A stretch of 7,330 nt of DNA, from the NCBI GenBank assembly GCA_030632745.1, contig DAOVUE010000071.1, positions 1-7,330 on the forward strand, in the 5' to 3' direction. Both the position numbers and the translations under genes were made by a program. The DNA comes from Pseudomonadota bacterium (GTDB taxonomy: Bacteria > Pseudomonadota > Gammaproteobacteria > GRL18). The notes under the pieces are model-generated. The model saw only the letters and a list, made by a program, of their open reading frames with translations. It was not told where the DNA came from and ran no database searches. Every line of letters begins with the position of its first letter. Within the stretch, counting starts at the first letter, position 1. This document shows positions 1 through 7,324 of the stretch, piece after piece.

Positions 1-197
1 TCTTGATTTTCAACTAAAGACTTCTGGCTTTCAGCTAATGGCTTCTGACTGACAACTAAAGACTTCTTTTCTAAAGGCTTTTTTTCTTCTAAATGTTCAT
101 GTTCCCATTCTATGAAATCCGTATCCGCAGTGGATTTTAATTGCCAGCTGCGGATACCTATTGCTGTTAGATAATATTGTCTTAAGCTACTGTTCAT
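1..197 (-). CDS. Partial CDS, N-terminus only; possible type-4 uracil-DNA glycosylase or HolD-like protein
   Basis: An uninterrupted minus-strand frame starts at ATG 197-195 and runs for 65 codons off the left edge without a stop. The N-terminus reads MNSSLRQYYLTAIGIRSWQL. A short helix followed by a GI-x-x-W-x-L motif is what I recall at the N-termini of gammaproteobacterial family-4 uracil-DNA glycosylases, and also of DNA polymerase III psi (HolD; the E. coli protein has LGITQWSLR). Residues from about 31 on are rich in Lys, Glu, Gln and Ser and form a degenerate 7-residue repeat (LxxSQK-like). This looks like a flexible linker and would fit the variable spacer before a glycosylase domain better than the compact HolD. 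The catalytic part is outside the window, so the function is a guess; the existence of the gene is better supported. It begins 10 bases after the leuA stop with no clear Shine-Dalgarno, so it is probably translated by coupling to leuA. Confidence 0.55.
   Translation of the reverse strand, partial: MNSSLRQYYLTAIGIRSWQLKSTADTDFIEWEHEHLEEKKPLEKKSLVVSQKPLAESQKSLVENQ
11..73 (-). repeat. Three degenerate 21-bp tandem units inside the partial CDS
   Basis: Units at 11-31, 32-52 and 53-73 align to each other. The 15-mer caactaaagacttct occurs exactly at 11-25 and at 53-67, and the middle unit is a diverged copy (cagctaatggcttct). The 21-base period keeps the reading frame, giving tandem 7-residue units such as LVVSQKP and LAESQKS. 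It is probably a slippage-expanded linker. Confidence 0.7.
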
Positions 198-212
198 TAA
201 ATGTTCATTAAA
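191..212 (-). repeat. 11-bp tandem duplication across the leuA stop / next start
   Basis: The sequence tgttcattaaa occurs twice back to back, at 191-201 and 202-212. Read on the minus strand, each copy carries TTTAATGAACA, so each contains an overlapping TAATG stop/start. The first TAATG joins the leuA stop (210-208) to an ATG (208-206) that reads only Met-Asn-Ile-stop. The second joins that stop (199-197) to the start of the downstream frame (197-195). Confidence 0.8.
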
Positions 213-1743
213 GCTGTGGATGAGCTCTTTCATCCGGCTGAATAAGTTTATTTAAGGCATTAATGTAGGATTTTGCAGAGGCAATAACGATATCCGTATC
301 GGCCCCCTGAGCATTCACAATCCGGTCTGATTTCTCCAGGCGTACAGTAACATCCCCCTGAGCATCGGTTCCGCTGGTAATATTATTAACTGAATATAAT
401 ATTAACTTTGCATCACTTTTAATGATCTTCTCAATTGCTTTAAACGAAGCATCTACCGGGCCACCGCCTTCTGCACTGGCGGATTGCTCCTGATCATTAA
501 CACTTAAAGTAATACTGGCATTGGGTATTTCTCCCGTTTCTGAACACACTTTTATTGATATCAGTTTAATATAATCATCTCTGTCTGCTGAAGTGGTTTG
601 AGAAACAAGAGCTTGTAAATCATCATCAAATATTTCATGTTTCTTATCCGCCAGATCTTTAAAACGGGCAAAGGCCTGATTTAAACTTTCTTCAGAATCA
701 AATTCAATCCCCAAATCTTTCAGGCGGCTCTTTAAGGCACTACGCCCAGAATGTTTACCTAAAATAATGTGCTGAGCAGACCAGCCCACATCTTCTGCTA
801 TCATTATTTCATAAGTTTCACGATGCTTTAGCACACCATCCTGATGGATACCTGACTCGTGAGCAAACGCATTGGCACCGACAATGGCTTTATTAGGCTG
901 TACAGGAAAACCGGTAATACCGGCAACTAAGCGTGAAGCAGGAACAATTTGAGTAGTATCCAGAGTTGTATCACAGGGAAATACATCCTGACGGGTTCTG
1001 ACCGCCATCACAACTTCTTCAAGTGATGCATTACCCGCTCTTTCACCTAAACCATTAATAGTACATTCAACCTGACGGGCTCCGTTTAATACTGCTGACA
1101 GAGAATTAGCCACGGCCAAACCCAAATCATTATGACAATGTACAGAAAAAATGGCCTTATCTGAATTAGGAATACGTTCTAACAAGTCATGTAATAACTG
1201 ACCAAACTGATAAGGAATGTTATAGCCAACCGTATCGGGAATATTAATGGTCGTTGCACCCGCATCAATAACCGCTTCGATGATCCGGCATAAATAATCC
1301 AGTTCAGAACGACCTGCATCTTCTGGTGAAAATTCCACGTTATCTGTATATCTGCGAGCACGTTTGACAGCAGCAACTGCCTGATCAACTACTTGATCGG
1401 GTGTCATACGCAGCTTTTTTTCCATATGAATGGGAGATGTGGCGATGAAAGTATGAATTCTGCTGGAATTAGCCCCTCGTAATGCTTCCCCTGCCCTATC
1501 AATATCCTTATCTAAAGCTCTGGCCAGAGCACATACAGTACTTTCTGTAATACAATCAGCAACTGCTTTAACCGCATCAAAATCACCGTGACTGGCGACA
1601 GGAAATCCGGCCTCAATAATATCAACTTTCATACGCTCAAGTATTTTAGCAATACGCACTTTTTCTTCCCTGGTCATAGAAGCACCGGGGCTTTGCTCGC
1701 CATCGCGCAATGTAGTATCAAAAATAATTAATTTATCAGACAT
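208..1743 (-). CDS. leuA: 2-isopropylmalate synthase
   Basis: LeuA condenses acetyl-CoA with 2-oxoisovalerate to give 2-isopropylmalate, the committed step of leucine synthesis, in the cytoplasm. The protein has 511 residues, close to the E. coli enzyme (about 523). The N-terminal TIM barrel begins [17 protein letters not shown]; Arg13 and Asp14 match the catalytic arginine and metal ligand. The HxH metal ligands are His202 and His204 in VHCHNDLG, and NGLGERAGN ends at the ligand Asn238. HESGIHQDG (295-303) belongs to the linker subdomain. The C-terminal LeuA regulatory domain (about 390-495) includes the GGGPVDA motif (426-432), so leucine feedback inhibition is expected by family. The start is supported by alignment with [17 protein letters not shown] of E. 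coli and by an AAGAG-like ribosome site about 8 bases upstream. It follows pssA after 96 bases. No truncation or missing catalytic residue is seen. Confidence 0.97.
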   Translation of the reverse strand: MSDKLIIFDTTLRDGEQSPGASMTREEKVRIAKILERMKVDIIEAGFPVASHGDFDAVKAVADCITESTVCALARALDKDIDRAGEALRGANSSRIHTFIATSPIHMEKKLRMTPDQVVDQAVAAVKRARRYTDNVEFSPEDAGRSELDYLCRIIEAVIDAGATTINIPDTVGYNIPYQFGQLLHDLLERIPNSDKAIFSVHCHNDLGLAVANSLSAVLNGARQVECTINGLGERAGNASLEEVVMAVRTRQDVFPCDTTLDTTQIVPASRLVAGITGFPVQPNKAIVGANAFAHESGIHQDGVLKHRETYEIMIAEDVGWSAQHIILGKHSGRSALKSRLKDLGIEFDSEESLNQAFARFKDLADKKHEIFDDDLQALVSQTTSADRDDYIKLISIKVCSETGEIPNASITLSVNDQEQSASAEGGGPVDASFKAIEKIIKSDAKLILYSVNNITSGTDAQGDVTVRLEKSDRIVNAQGADTDIVIASAKSYINALNKLIQPDERAHPQL

Positions 1744-1793
1744 AACATTTCTCTTTATTTCAACCGTTTTATTCCATTGTTTTGTAGAAATTT

Positions 1794-1822
1794 ATTCTAT
1801 CACAGTAAAATTCAGCTGTATC
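1794..1822 (-). promoter_or_regulatory. Possible leuA promoter (extended -10)
   Basis: On the minus strand, TAGAAT (1799-1794) is preceded by TGA, making an extended -10 (TGnTAGAAT). Seventeen bases upstream sits GATACA (1822-1817), a poor -35 with 3 of 6 consensus matches. The start site would fall near 1787, giving a leader of about 44 bases. The pssA-leuA gap of 96 bases makes an internal promoter plausible, but the match could be chance in AT-rich DNA. Confidence 0.3.
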
Positions 1823-1839
1823 AGGATTATAAAATATCG

Positions 1840-2607
1840 TCACTTAATTTTTCTAATTTTTCTGTAAATATAACCAAACAGACCTGATAAAGTATATAAA
1901 GCAAACATACTAAATAAAATAAAAGGCGGGTGATATATAATTGAAATAAAAATCAGTACCATGACCAAAATAGCAACAAAGGGGACTTTATTTTTCAGAT
2001 CGAGATCTTTAAAACTACGATATTTAACATTACTGACCATTAACAGACCTGCACCAACGGTTATAATCAAGGCAATATATTTCATTCCCGGACCGGCAAT
2101 ATTATTATCAGTACATAACCAGACAAAGCCGACTACAAAACCTGCAGCGACAGGGCTGGCGAGCCCCTGAAAATAACGTTTATCAGCGTGACCAATTTGT
2201 GTATTAAAACGGGCAAGACGTAAAGCCGCACTGACAACATAGATAAAAGCAGCAATCCAGCCTATTTTTCCTAAGCTTGACAAAGACCATGTATACATAA
2301 CCAGTGCCGGAGCTGCTCCGAATGAAACCATATCAGAAAGACTGTCATATTCAGCACCGAAGTCACTTGAGGTGTGAGTCATGCGTGCAACACGACCATC
2401 TAATCCGTCCAGGATCATAGCAATAAAAATAGCTATAGATGCGGCTTCAAAATGACCATTCATGGCGGCAATTACTGCATAAAAACCACCAAACAAGGCA
2501 CCTGTGGTAAACAAATTAGGTAATAAATAAATTCCACGGTTGCGTTTTGGAGATTTTCCGGGTTCAGTTGAATTCTGTTCAATTAAATCTGTATTATTAT
2601 TTTCCAT
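1840..2607 (-). CDS. pssA: CDP-diacylglycerol--serine O-phosphatidyltransferase
   Basis: This enzyme transfers a phosphatidyl group from CDP-diacylglycerol to serine, making phosphatidylserine, the precursor of phosphatidylethanolamine, at the inner membrane. The protein has 255 residues. It carries the full CDP-alcohol phosphatidyltransferase signature D-G-x2-A-R-x8-G-x3-D-x3-D as D70, G71, A74, R75, G84, D88 and D92. About seven or eight hydrophobic segments follow a polar N-terminal tail of about 25 residues; the last two lie near 208-225 and 229-247, and the protein ends in a basic KIRKIK tail. It is the integral-membrane type, not the PLD-like PssA of E. coli. The start lacks a strong Shine-Dalgarno (the upstream bases are AAAATAGACCT), so initiation may be weak or the start uncertain by a few codons. 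It lies between ilvC and leuA; this placement recurs in gammaproteobacteria, although the pathway is unrelated. Confidence 0.95.
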   Translation of the reverse strand: MENNNTDLIEQNSTEPGKSPKRNRGIYLLPNLFTTGALFGGFYAVIAAMNGHFEAASIAIFIAMILDGLDGRVARMTHTSSDFGAEYDSLSDMVSFGAAPALVMYTWSLSSLGKIGWIAAFIYVVSAALRLARFNTQIGHADKRYFQGLASPVAAGFVVGFVWLCTDNNIAGPGMKYIALIITVGAGLLMVSNVKYRSFKDLDLKNKVPFVAILVMVLIFISIIYHPPFILFSMFALYTLSGLFGYIYRKIRKIK

Positions 2608-2679
2608 AGGTCTATTTTATTTGAGAGCTCATAGTTTAAGGGACATAGTTTTAAAAACACAGTTTATTTATTTAGTGTC

Positions 2680-2711
2680 TAAAACAATATAGCCTGCAGA
2701 AGCAGGCTATA
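2680..2711 (-). terminator. Rho-independent terminator after ilvC
   Basis: A perfect 10-bp stem (2688-2697 with 2702-2711) encloses the four-base loop 2698-2701. On the minus strand it is followed by TTGTTTTAG (2687-2679), an interrupted T-run. It begins about 40 bases after the ilvC stop and 80 bases before the pssA start. It should end or attenuate the ilvBNC transcript; the imperfect T-run suggests some readthrough into pssA. Confidence 0.75.
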
Positions 2712-2750
2712 GAGATAGAGTAGGAATAAGCTTATTGAAAAAGAATAAAC

Positions 2751-3788
<1,038 letters not shown>

Positions 3789-3828
3789 CTAAAATAAATT
3801 TTTAAATTGTTACAAAATAACTTAATAT

Positions 3829-4344
3829 TTAAATATGCAGTGAATAGGTTCCCCGGGCAATTCCCATTACTCCGGAACGAACAGTTTCCAGAATACTATC
3901 GCAATCTAATGACGCAATAAAAGCATCCAGTTTATCACTGGTACCGGTCAGCTCTATAGTATATGACTCATCAGTGACATCAATAATATTGCCGCGAAAA
4001 ATAGTGATTAAACGCATAATTTCATCACGAGCCGCAGCAGGTGCTTTTACCTTGATCAGCATCATTTCACGCTCAATATGCTTAATACCATTGATATTTA
4101 AATCATTCAGCTTGACCACATCAATGAGTTTATTGAGCTGCTTGGTAATTTGCTCAATAATTTCTTCTGAACCCCTGGTGACCAGAGTCATACGGGATAA
4201 GGTAGGATCTTCTGTCGGTGCCACAGTCAAAGATTCAATATTATAAGCACGGGCTGAAAAGAGTCCGGCTACTCGAGACAAAGCACCGGATTCATTTTCT
4301 AATAAAATAGAGATAATATGACGCATTGATTTATTGTTTTCCAT
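3829..4344 (-). CDS. ilvN: Acetolactate synthase small (regulatory) subunit
   Basis: This is the regulatory partner of IlvB (ilvH/ilvN family): it activates the catalytic subunit and confers valine feedback inhibition. From ATG 4344 it has 171 residues; from the inner ATG at 4326 it has 165, nearly the length of E. coli IlvH (163) and starting MRHIISILLENESGALSRV as that family does. The N-terminal ACT domain covers about the first 80 residues and the ALS small-subunit C-terminal domain the rest. Counting from the inner Met, Asn11, Gly14 and Asn29, the positions known in E. coli IlvH to matter for valine binding, are all present, so valine sensitivity is predicted. The usual Gly before YNIES is Ala (RAYNIES). 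Neither start has a good Shine-Dalgarno; 4344 lies only 4 bases after the ilvB stop, which favours translational coupling. A longer 192-residue frame would overlap ilvB by 59 bases and is unlikely. Confidence 0.95.
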   Translation of the reverse strand: MENNKSMRHIISILLENESGALSRVAGLFSARAYNIESLTVAPTEDPTLSRMTLVTRGSEEIIEQITKQLNKLIDVVKLNDLNINGIKHIEREMMLIKVKAPAAARDEIMRLITIFRGNIIDVTDESYTIELTGTSDKLDAFIASLDCDSILETVRSGVMGIARGTYSLHI

Positions 4345-4348
4345 TGTA

Positions 4349-6067
4349 TTATACCAGCTCACTGTCAGGTGCAAGTTGCATTTCGTGATGTCCTTTCCCG
4401 GCAACAATCATAGGATAAACATTTTCTTCACGATTGATAATAAAATCTAAAAATACCAATTTGTCTTTCATGGCAAAGGCTTCTTTAAGCGCATCTTCAA
4501 CATCAGAGGTTTGTTCAACTTTCATACCAACATGGCCATAGCTTTCGGCCAGTTTGACAAAATCGGGTATTGAATCCATATAGGTCATAGCGTAGCGACC
4601 TTCATAGAAAAATTCCTGCCATTGTCTTACCATACCTAAAAAGCGATTATTCAGATTAATAATCTTGATGGGCAAACGATACTGTAAACAAGTAGCCAGC
4701 TCCTGGATATTCATTTGTATACTGCCATCACCGGTAATACAGGCAACATCTTTACCGGGATTGGCCAGCTGCACGCCGACTGCTGCCGGCAGGCCAAAGC
4801 CCATAGTGCCCAGACCACCGGAGTTAATCCAGCGTCTGGGCTGATCAAATTTATAATATTGAGCTGCAAACATTTGATGCTGACCCACGTCAGAAGTAAT
4901 AAAAGCATCCCCCTGAGTTACATCATATAATTTTTCAACCACATATTGTGGTTTAATCGTTTTAGTTTTCTTATTATATTTCAGACAGTTTTTCTTACGC
5001 CATTGATTGATCTGCTTCCACCAGTCTTTTAATGCATTTTCATCCGTATGATTGTCACCTTCTTTAAGCATTTCCAGCATCGTAGTAAGTACATCATCAA
5101 CATCACCAACAATAGGTATATCAACCTTAACTGTTTTTGAAATAGAAGCCGGATCGATATCAATATGAATAATTTTTGCATTAGGACAAAATTGTTCCAG
5201 ATGCCCTGTTACCCGATCATCAAAGCGGGCACCGATAGCAATAAGCACATCCGTATCATGCATAGCCATATTGGATTCATAAGTACCGTGCATACCCAGC
5301 ATACCTAAAAACTGTTCATCTGTAGCCGGATAGGCACCTAAACCCATTAAAGTACTGGTAATAGGCAGCTTAAGACGCTGAACTAAAGCAGTTAGTGACT
5401 GTGAGGCATTGGACAAGACAACACCACCACCGGTATAAACTACCGGCTTTTTCGCCTGTGCAATCAGTTTCAGGGCCTTCTTAATCTGATAAGGATGCCC
5501 TTTAGTCACTGGATTATAGGAACGCATCTCGATAGAAGACGGATGAGTATAAGGAATTTTTATATTCGGATCAGTCACATCTTTGGGTATATCAACAACA
5601 ACGGGTCCCGGACGACCTGTTGAGGCGACATAAAATGCTTTCTTTAATGTTTCTGCCAGATCTTTGACATCCTTCACCAGGAAGTTATGCTTAACACAGG
5701 GACGCGAAATACCAACAGAATCAACTTCCTGAAAGGCATCACTACCGATAAAGGCGGTAGATACCTGCCCTGTCAAAACCACAAGAGGAATAGAATCTGA
5801 ATAGGCCGTTGCAATACCAGTAACCGCATTAGTCATACCCGGACCGGAAGTGACCAGAGCTACACCCGTTTTTCCGGAAGAACGTGAATAACCATCAGCA
5901 GCATGCACAGCACCCTGTTCATGACGCACTAGAATATGTTTGACTGTATCTGCCTGAAATAAAGCATCATAGATATGAAGTACAGCACCGCCTGGATAAC
6001 CAAACAAGTATTCAACACCCTCATCTTTGAGGAACTGTGCAATGATCTCGGAACCTGATAATTCCAC
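4349..6067 (-). CDS. ilvB: Acetolactate synthase large (catalytic) subunit
   Basis: This thiamine-diphosphate and FAD enzyme condenses two pyruvates to acetolactate, or pyruvate with 2-oxobutyrate, the first common step of branched-chain amino acid synthesis. It has 572 residues, like E. coli IlvI (574), so ilvI is an equally good name. Domains run: N-terminal PYR domain (about 1-165) with FGYPGGA and the catalytic Glu50 in RHEQGA; central FAD-associated domain (about 190-325) with IGARFDDRVTG; C-terminal PP domain with the ThDP/metal motif GDGS (447-450) followed by LNN (472-474) and then GMVRQWQ. The start codon is GTG at 6067-6065. It is supported by an AGGAG site 7 bases upstream and by alignment to MELLSGAE-type N-termini. 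It is the first gene of the ilvBNC unit, with a promoter candidate just upstream. The stop lies 4 bases from the ilvN ATG chosen here. Confidence 0.98.
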   Translation of the reverse strand: MELSGSEIIAQFLKDEGVEYLFGYPGGAVLHIYDALFQADTVKHILVRHEQGAVHAADGYSRSSGKTGVALVTSGPGMTNAVTGIATAYSDSIPLVVLTGQVSTAFIGSDAFQEVDSVGISRPCVKHNFLVKDVKDLAETLKKAFYVASTGRPGPVVVDIPKDVTDPNIKIPYTHPSSIEMRSYNPVTKGHPYQIKKALKLIAQAKKPVVYTGGGVVLSNASQSLTALVQRLKLPITSTLMGLGAYPATDEQFLGMLGMHGTYESNMAMHDTDVLIAIGARFDDRVTGHLEQFCPNAKIIHIDIDPASISKTVKVDIPIVGDVDDVLTTMLEMLKEGDNHTDENALKDWWKQINQWRKKNCLKYNKKTKTIKPQYVVEKLYDVTQGDAFITSDVGQHQMFAAQYYKFDQPRRWINSGGLGTMGFGLPAAVGVQLANPGKDVACITGDGSIQMNIQELATCLQYRLPIKIINLNNRFLGMVRQWQEFFYEGRYAMTYMDSIPDFVKLAESYGHVGMKVEQTSDVEDALKEAFAMKDKLVFLDFIINREENVYPMIVAGKGHHEMQLAPDSELV

Positions 6068-6074
6068 TTTCTAA

Positions 6075-6079
6075 CTCCT
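6075..6079 (-). promoter_or_regulatory. Shine-Dalgarno site fixing the ilvB GTG start
   Basis: The minus strand reads AGGAG here, 7 bases before GTG 6067-6065. No in-frame ATG at a comparable distance competes, so this site decides the non-ATG start. Confidence 0.85.
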
Positions 6080-6127
6080 GTATTACAAATTATCTGATAA
6101 AATTTTAGCTTTAATAGCTAATCGGCT

Positions 6128-6187
6128 AGTATACCTTGTCAGAACAAGCGTTTCAGCAAAAAAATAACAAAAATTATAATTTTTTTT
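6128..6187 (-). promoter_or_regulatory. Probable ilvBNC promoter with A/T-rich upstream element
   Basis: On the minus strand, the -10 is TATACT (6133-6128, 5 of 6 matches). The -35 is CTGAAA (6156-6151, 4 of 6) at the ideal 17-base spacing. Directly upstream (6187-6157) is a nearly pure A/T stretch of alternating A- and T-runs, like an UP element. The start site would be near 6121, giving a leader of about 53 bases. The leader begins with a small hairpin (6105-6110 with 6116-6121) and contains no ATG, so there is no leader peptide. The spacer contains a 5+5 inverted repeat (6135-6148) that could be an operator. The promoter sits between the peroxiredoxin terminator and ilvB, which fits an independent unit. 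Confidence 0.6.
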
Positions 6188-6194
6188 CTGCTAT

Positions 6195-6229
6195 AAAAAA
6201 AGGGGCTGAATCAAAATGACTCAGCCCCT
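6195..6229 (-). terminator. Strong rho-independent terminator after the peroxiredoxin gene
   Basis: Arms 6201-6213 and 6217-6229 form a 13-bp stem with one mismatch and a three-base loop. Its base is GC-rich (AGGGGCTGA / TCAGCCCCT). On the minus strand the stem runs directly into a T-run (complement of A6195-6201). It lies about 47 bases after the peroxiredoxin stop and isolates that gene from ilvB. On the plus strand only CTTAATTT follows, so it is mainly unidirectional. Confidence 0.92.
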
Positions 6230-6276
6230 CTTAATTTCGTAAAACGATATTAATTTAAACTATTTGCTTTTAAGCG

Positions 6277-6915
6277 TTATAGTTTGTCAGCTTCGTCAGC
6301 CAGGTAGTCAGCAACACCTTCAGTTGTTGCAGTCATACCCTTGTCGCCCTTATTCCAGCCTGCAGCACAAACTTCACCATGCTCTTCAGTAAATTGCAGT
6401 GCATCGATCATACGCAGCATCTCATCAATATTACGGCCTAACGGCAAGTCGTTAATCACCTGATGGCGAACAACACCATTCTTATCAATCAGGAAAGAAC
6501 CACGATAAGCAATACCATTACCACGATTATAAACGCCATCTTCACCCGTTGAACCACCTACTTCAACATCATAATCTCTACAGATTGTTTGATTCAAATC
6601 AGCAACCAGAGGGTATTTTACTTCACCAATACCACCATTATTAATATGAGTACTACGCCATGCTTTATGGGTGAAGTGTGAATCTGTAGAACAACCTATC
6701 ACTTCAACACCACGTGAAGTAAATTCTTCAATACGGTGATCAAAAGCAATCAGCTCAGAAGGACATACAAAAGTAAAATCCAGTGGATAAAAGAATAATA
6801 CAGCATATTTACCCTTAATGTGTTCAGCAAAATTAAAATCTTCTTTGATTTCCCCATCAGCCATTACTGTATTTGCTGTAAAATCCGGTGCTGCTTTGCC
6901 TACTAATACGCTCAT
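6277..6915 (-). CDS. Typical 2-Cys peroxiredoxin (AhpC/Prx1 subfamily)
   Basis: The enzyme reduces hydrogen peroxide and organic peroxides through a peroxidatic cysteine that is resolved by a second cysteine, usually recycled by thioredoxin or AhpF-type reductants in the cytoplasm. The protein has 212 residues. The active-site motif P-x3-T-x2-C is PLDFTFVC, with Pro44, Thr48 and peroxidatic Cys51. YRGSFLID carries the conserved Arg138. The resolving cysteine is Cys183 in GEVCAAGW, where many family members have VCPAxW. GGIG (94-97) corresponds to the GGLG motif of overoxidation-sensitive forms, but the C-terminus has YL (204-205) rather than the partner YF, so sensitivity is uncertain. An AGGAGA site (6929-6924) 8 bases before the ATG supports the start. 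No ahpF or thioredoxin reductase is adjacent. It is transcribed alone, ending in the hairpin at 6195-6229. Both ahpC and tsaA are used for such genes, so no symbol is given. Confidence 0.96.
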   Translation of the reverse strand: MSVLVGKAAPDFTANTVMADGEIKEDFNFAEHIKGKYAVLFFYPLDFTFVCPSELIAFDHRIEEFTSRGVEVIGCSTDSHFTHKAWRSTHINNGGIGEVKYPLVADLNQTICRDYDVEVGGSTGEDGVYNRGNGIAYRGSFLIDKNGVVRHQVINDLPLGRNIDEMLRMIDALQFTEEHGEVCAAGWNKGDKGMTATTEGVADYLADEADKL

Positions 6916-6987
6916 TGTCCATTTCTCCTATGGATGATATTGAATTACTACTATTTTCATTAAATGTTATTAAAAGTTGTAATAGGT

Positions 6988-7016
6988 TTAATAAGGCTAC
7001 TATTAGTAATAATCAA
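6988..7016 (-). promoter_or_regulatory. Possible peroxiredoxin promoter
   Basis: On the minus strand, TTGATT (7016-7011, 4 of 6) and TATTAA (6993-6988, 4 of 6) are separated by 17 bases. The start would be near 6981, with a leader of about 65 bases. The region is so AT-rich that chance matches are likely. What favours it is the tandem repeat at 7031-7062, which would sit just upstream of the -35 where activators bind. Confidence 0.3.
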
Positions 7017-7030
7017 GTTAATTTATTAAA

Positions 7031-7062
7031 TATTCATTAACTATTCATTAACTATTCATTAC
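7031..7062 (-). repeat. Near-perfect triple 11-bp tandem repeat
   Basis: tattcattaac occurs at 7031-7041 and 7042-7052 and again at 7053-7062 with one A missing. The period is about one helical turn, so equivalent bases face the same side of the DNA. On the minus strand ATAG recurs every 11 bases (7055-7052 and 7044-7041), followed by ATAT (7033-7030). A regulator-binding array is possible; simple slippage is the alternative. Confidence 0.75.
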
Positions 7063-7168
7063 AAACAATAACCTAGTAATATGGTTGGTAATTCTAAAGT
7101 ATGTTAAATATGAAAGCAAGAATTTCTTATTAAATATTTTTAAATACAATAACTAAAGGGGTCGGAGT

Positions 7169-7324
7169 GTAACTTCTCAATAAGTCCGTGACCAACCTGG
7201 ATATTACATATCGTCATCCCCGAAGTCTTTTATCGGGGATCCATCTATAGCAATAGATTCCCGATAAAAGACTTCCGGAATGACGGTAATAGAGAATAGT
7301 TGCACGGACTTATTGAGAAGTTAC
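7169..7324. mobile_element. MITE-like non-coding element with 22-bp terminal inverted repeats
   Basis: The 22-base ends at 7169-7190 and 7303-7324 are exact reverse complements. Inside, 7212-7241 and 7256-7285 form a second inverted repeat of 30 bases with 27 matches, around a 14-base centre that can itself pair (ATCTAT / ATAGAT). Short pairings link the two tiers: CAAC 7193-7196 with GTTG 7299-7302, and TATTAC 7202-7207 with GTAATA 7286-7291. The whole unit can therefore fold end to end. The inner sequence (cgtcatcccc, ccggaatgacg) resembles the ATTCCC...GGGAAT class of dispersed proteobacterial intergenic repeats. No open frame is present. A four-base gtcg occurs at 7161-7164 and again directly after the right end (7325-7328), but there are four extra bases on the left, so a target duplication is not established. 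It could also be the end of a larger element cut by the window. Confidence 0.65.

Larger units (their letters stand above)
6916..7168. other. AT-rich intergenic region upstream of the peroxiredoxin gene
   Basis: No convincing open frame lies in this 253-base stretch on either strand. It holds the peroxiredoxin ribosome site (6924-6929), a weak promoter candidate, and two clusters of an 11-bp AT-rich repeat (6954-6975 and 7031-7062). The part from about 7063 to 7168 shows only AT-rich sequence leading up to the inverted-repeat element. Confidence 0.6.

Noticed and set aside
1179..1388. Open frames in other registers inside leuA, ilvC, ilvN and ilvB, and a plus-strand frame inside pssA (1961-2170)
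   Set aside because: They lie wholly within genes with strong family matches and show no domain or composition signal of their own.
4345..4407. Longer 192-residue start for ilvN
   Set aside because: It would overlap the ilvB coding region by 59 bases, and the added residues (MLPGKDITK...) match nothing in the family N-terminus.
6068..6120. Leader-peptide attenuator or T-box before ilvB
   Set aside because: There is no ATG or run of branched-chain codons in the short leader, no T-box-like sequence, and no strong terminator hairpin close to the gene.
7030..7062. A full OxyR site
   Set aside because: The 11-base spacing fits, but the CTAT quarters are replaced by ATAG-type words and a neighbouring quarter reads GTTT, so only a partial match can be claimed.
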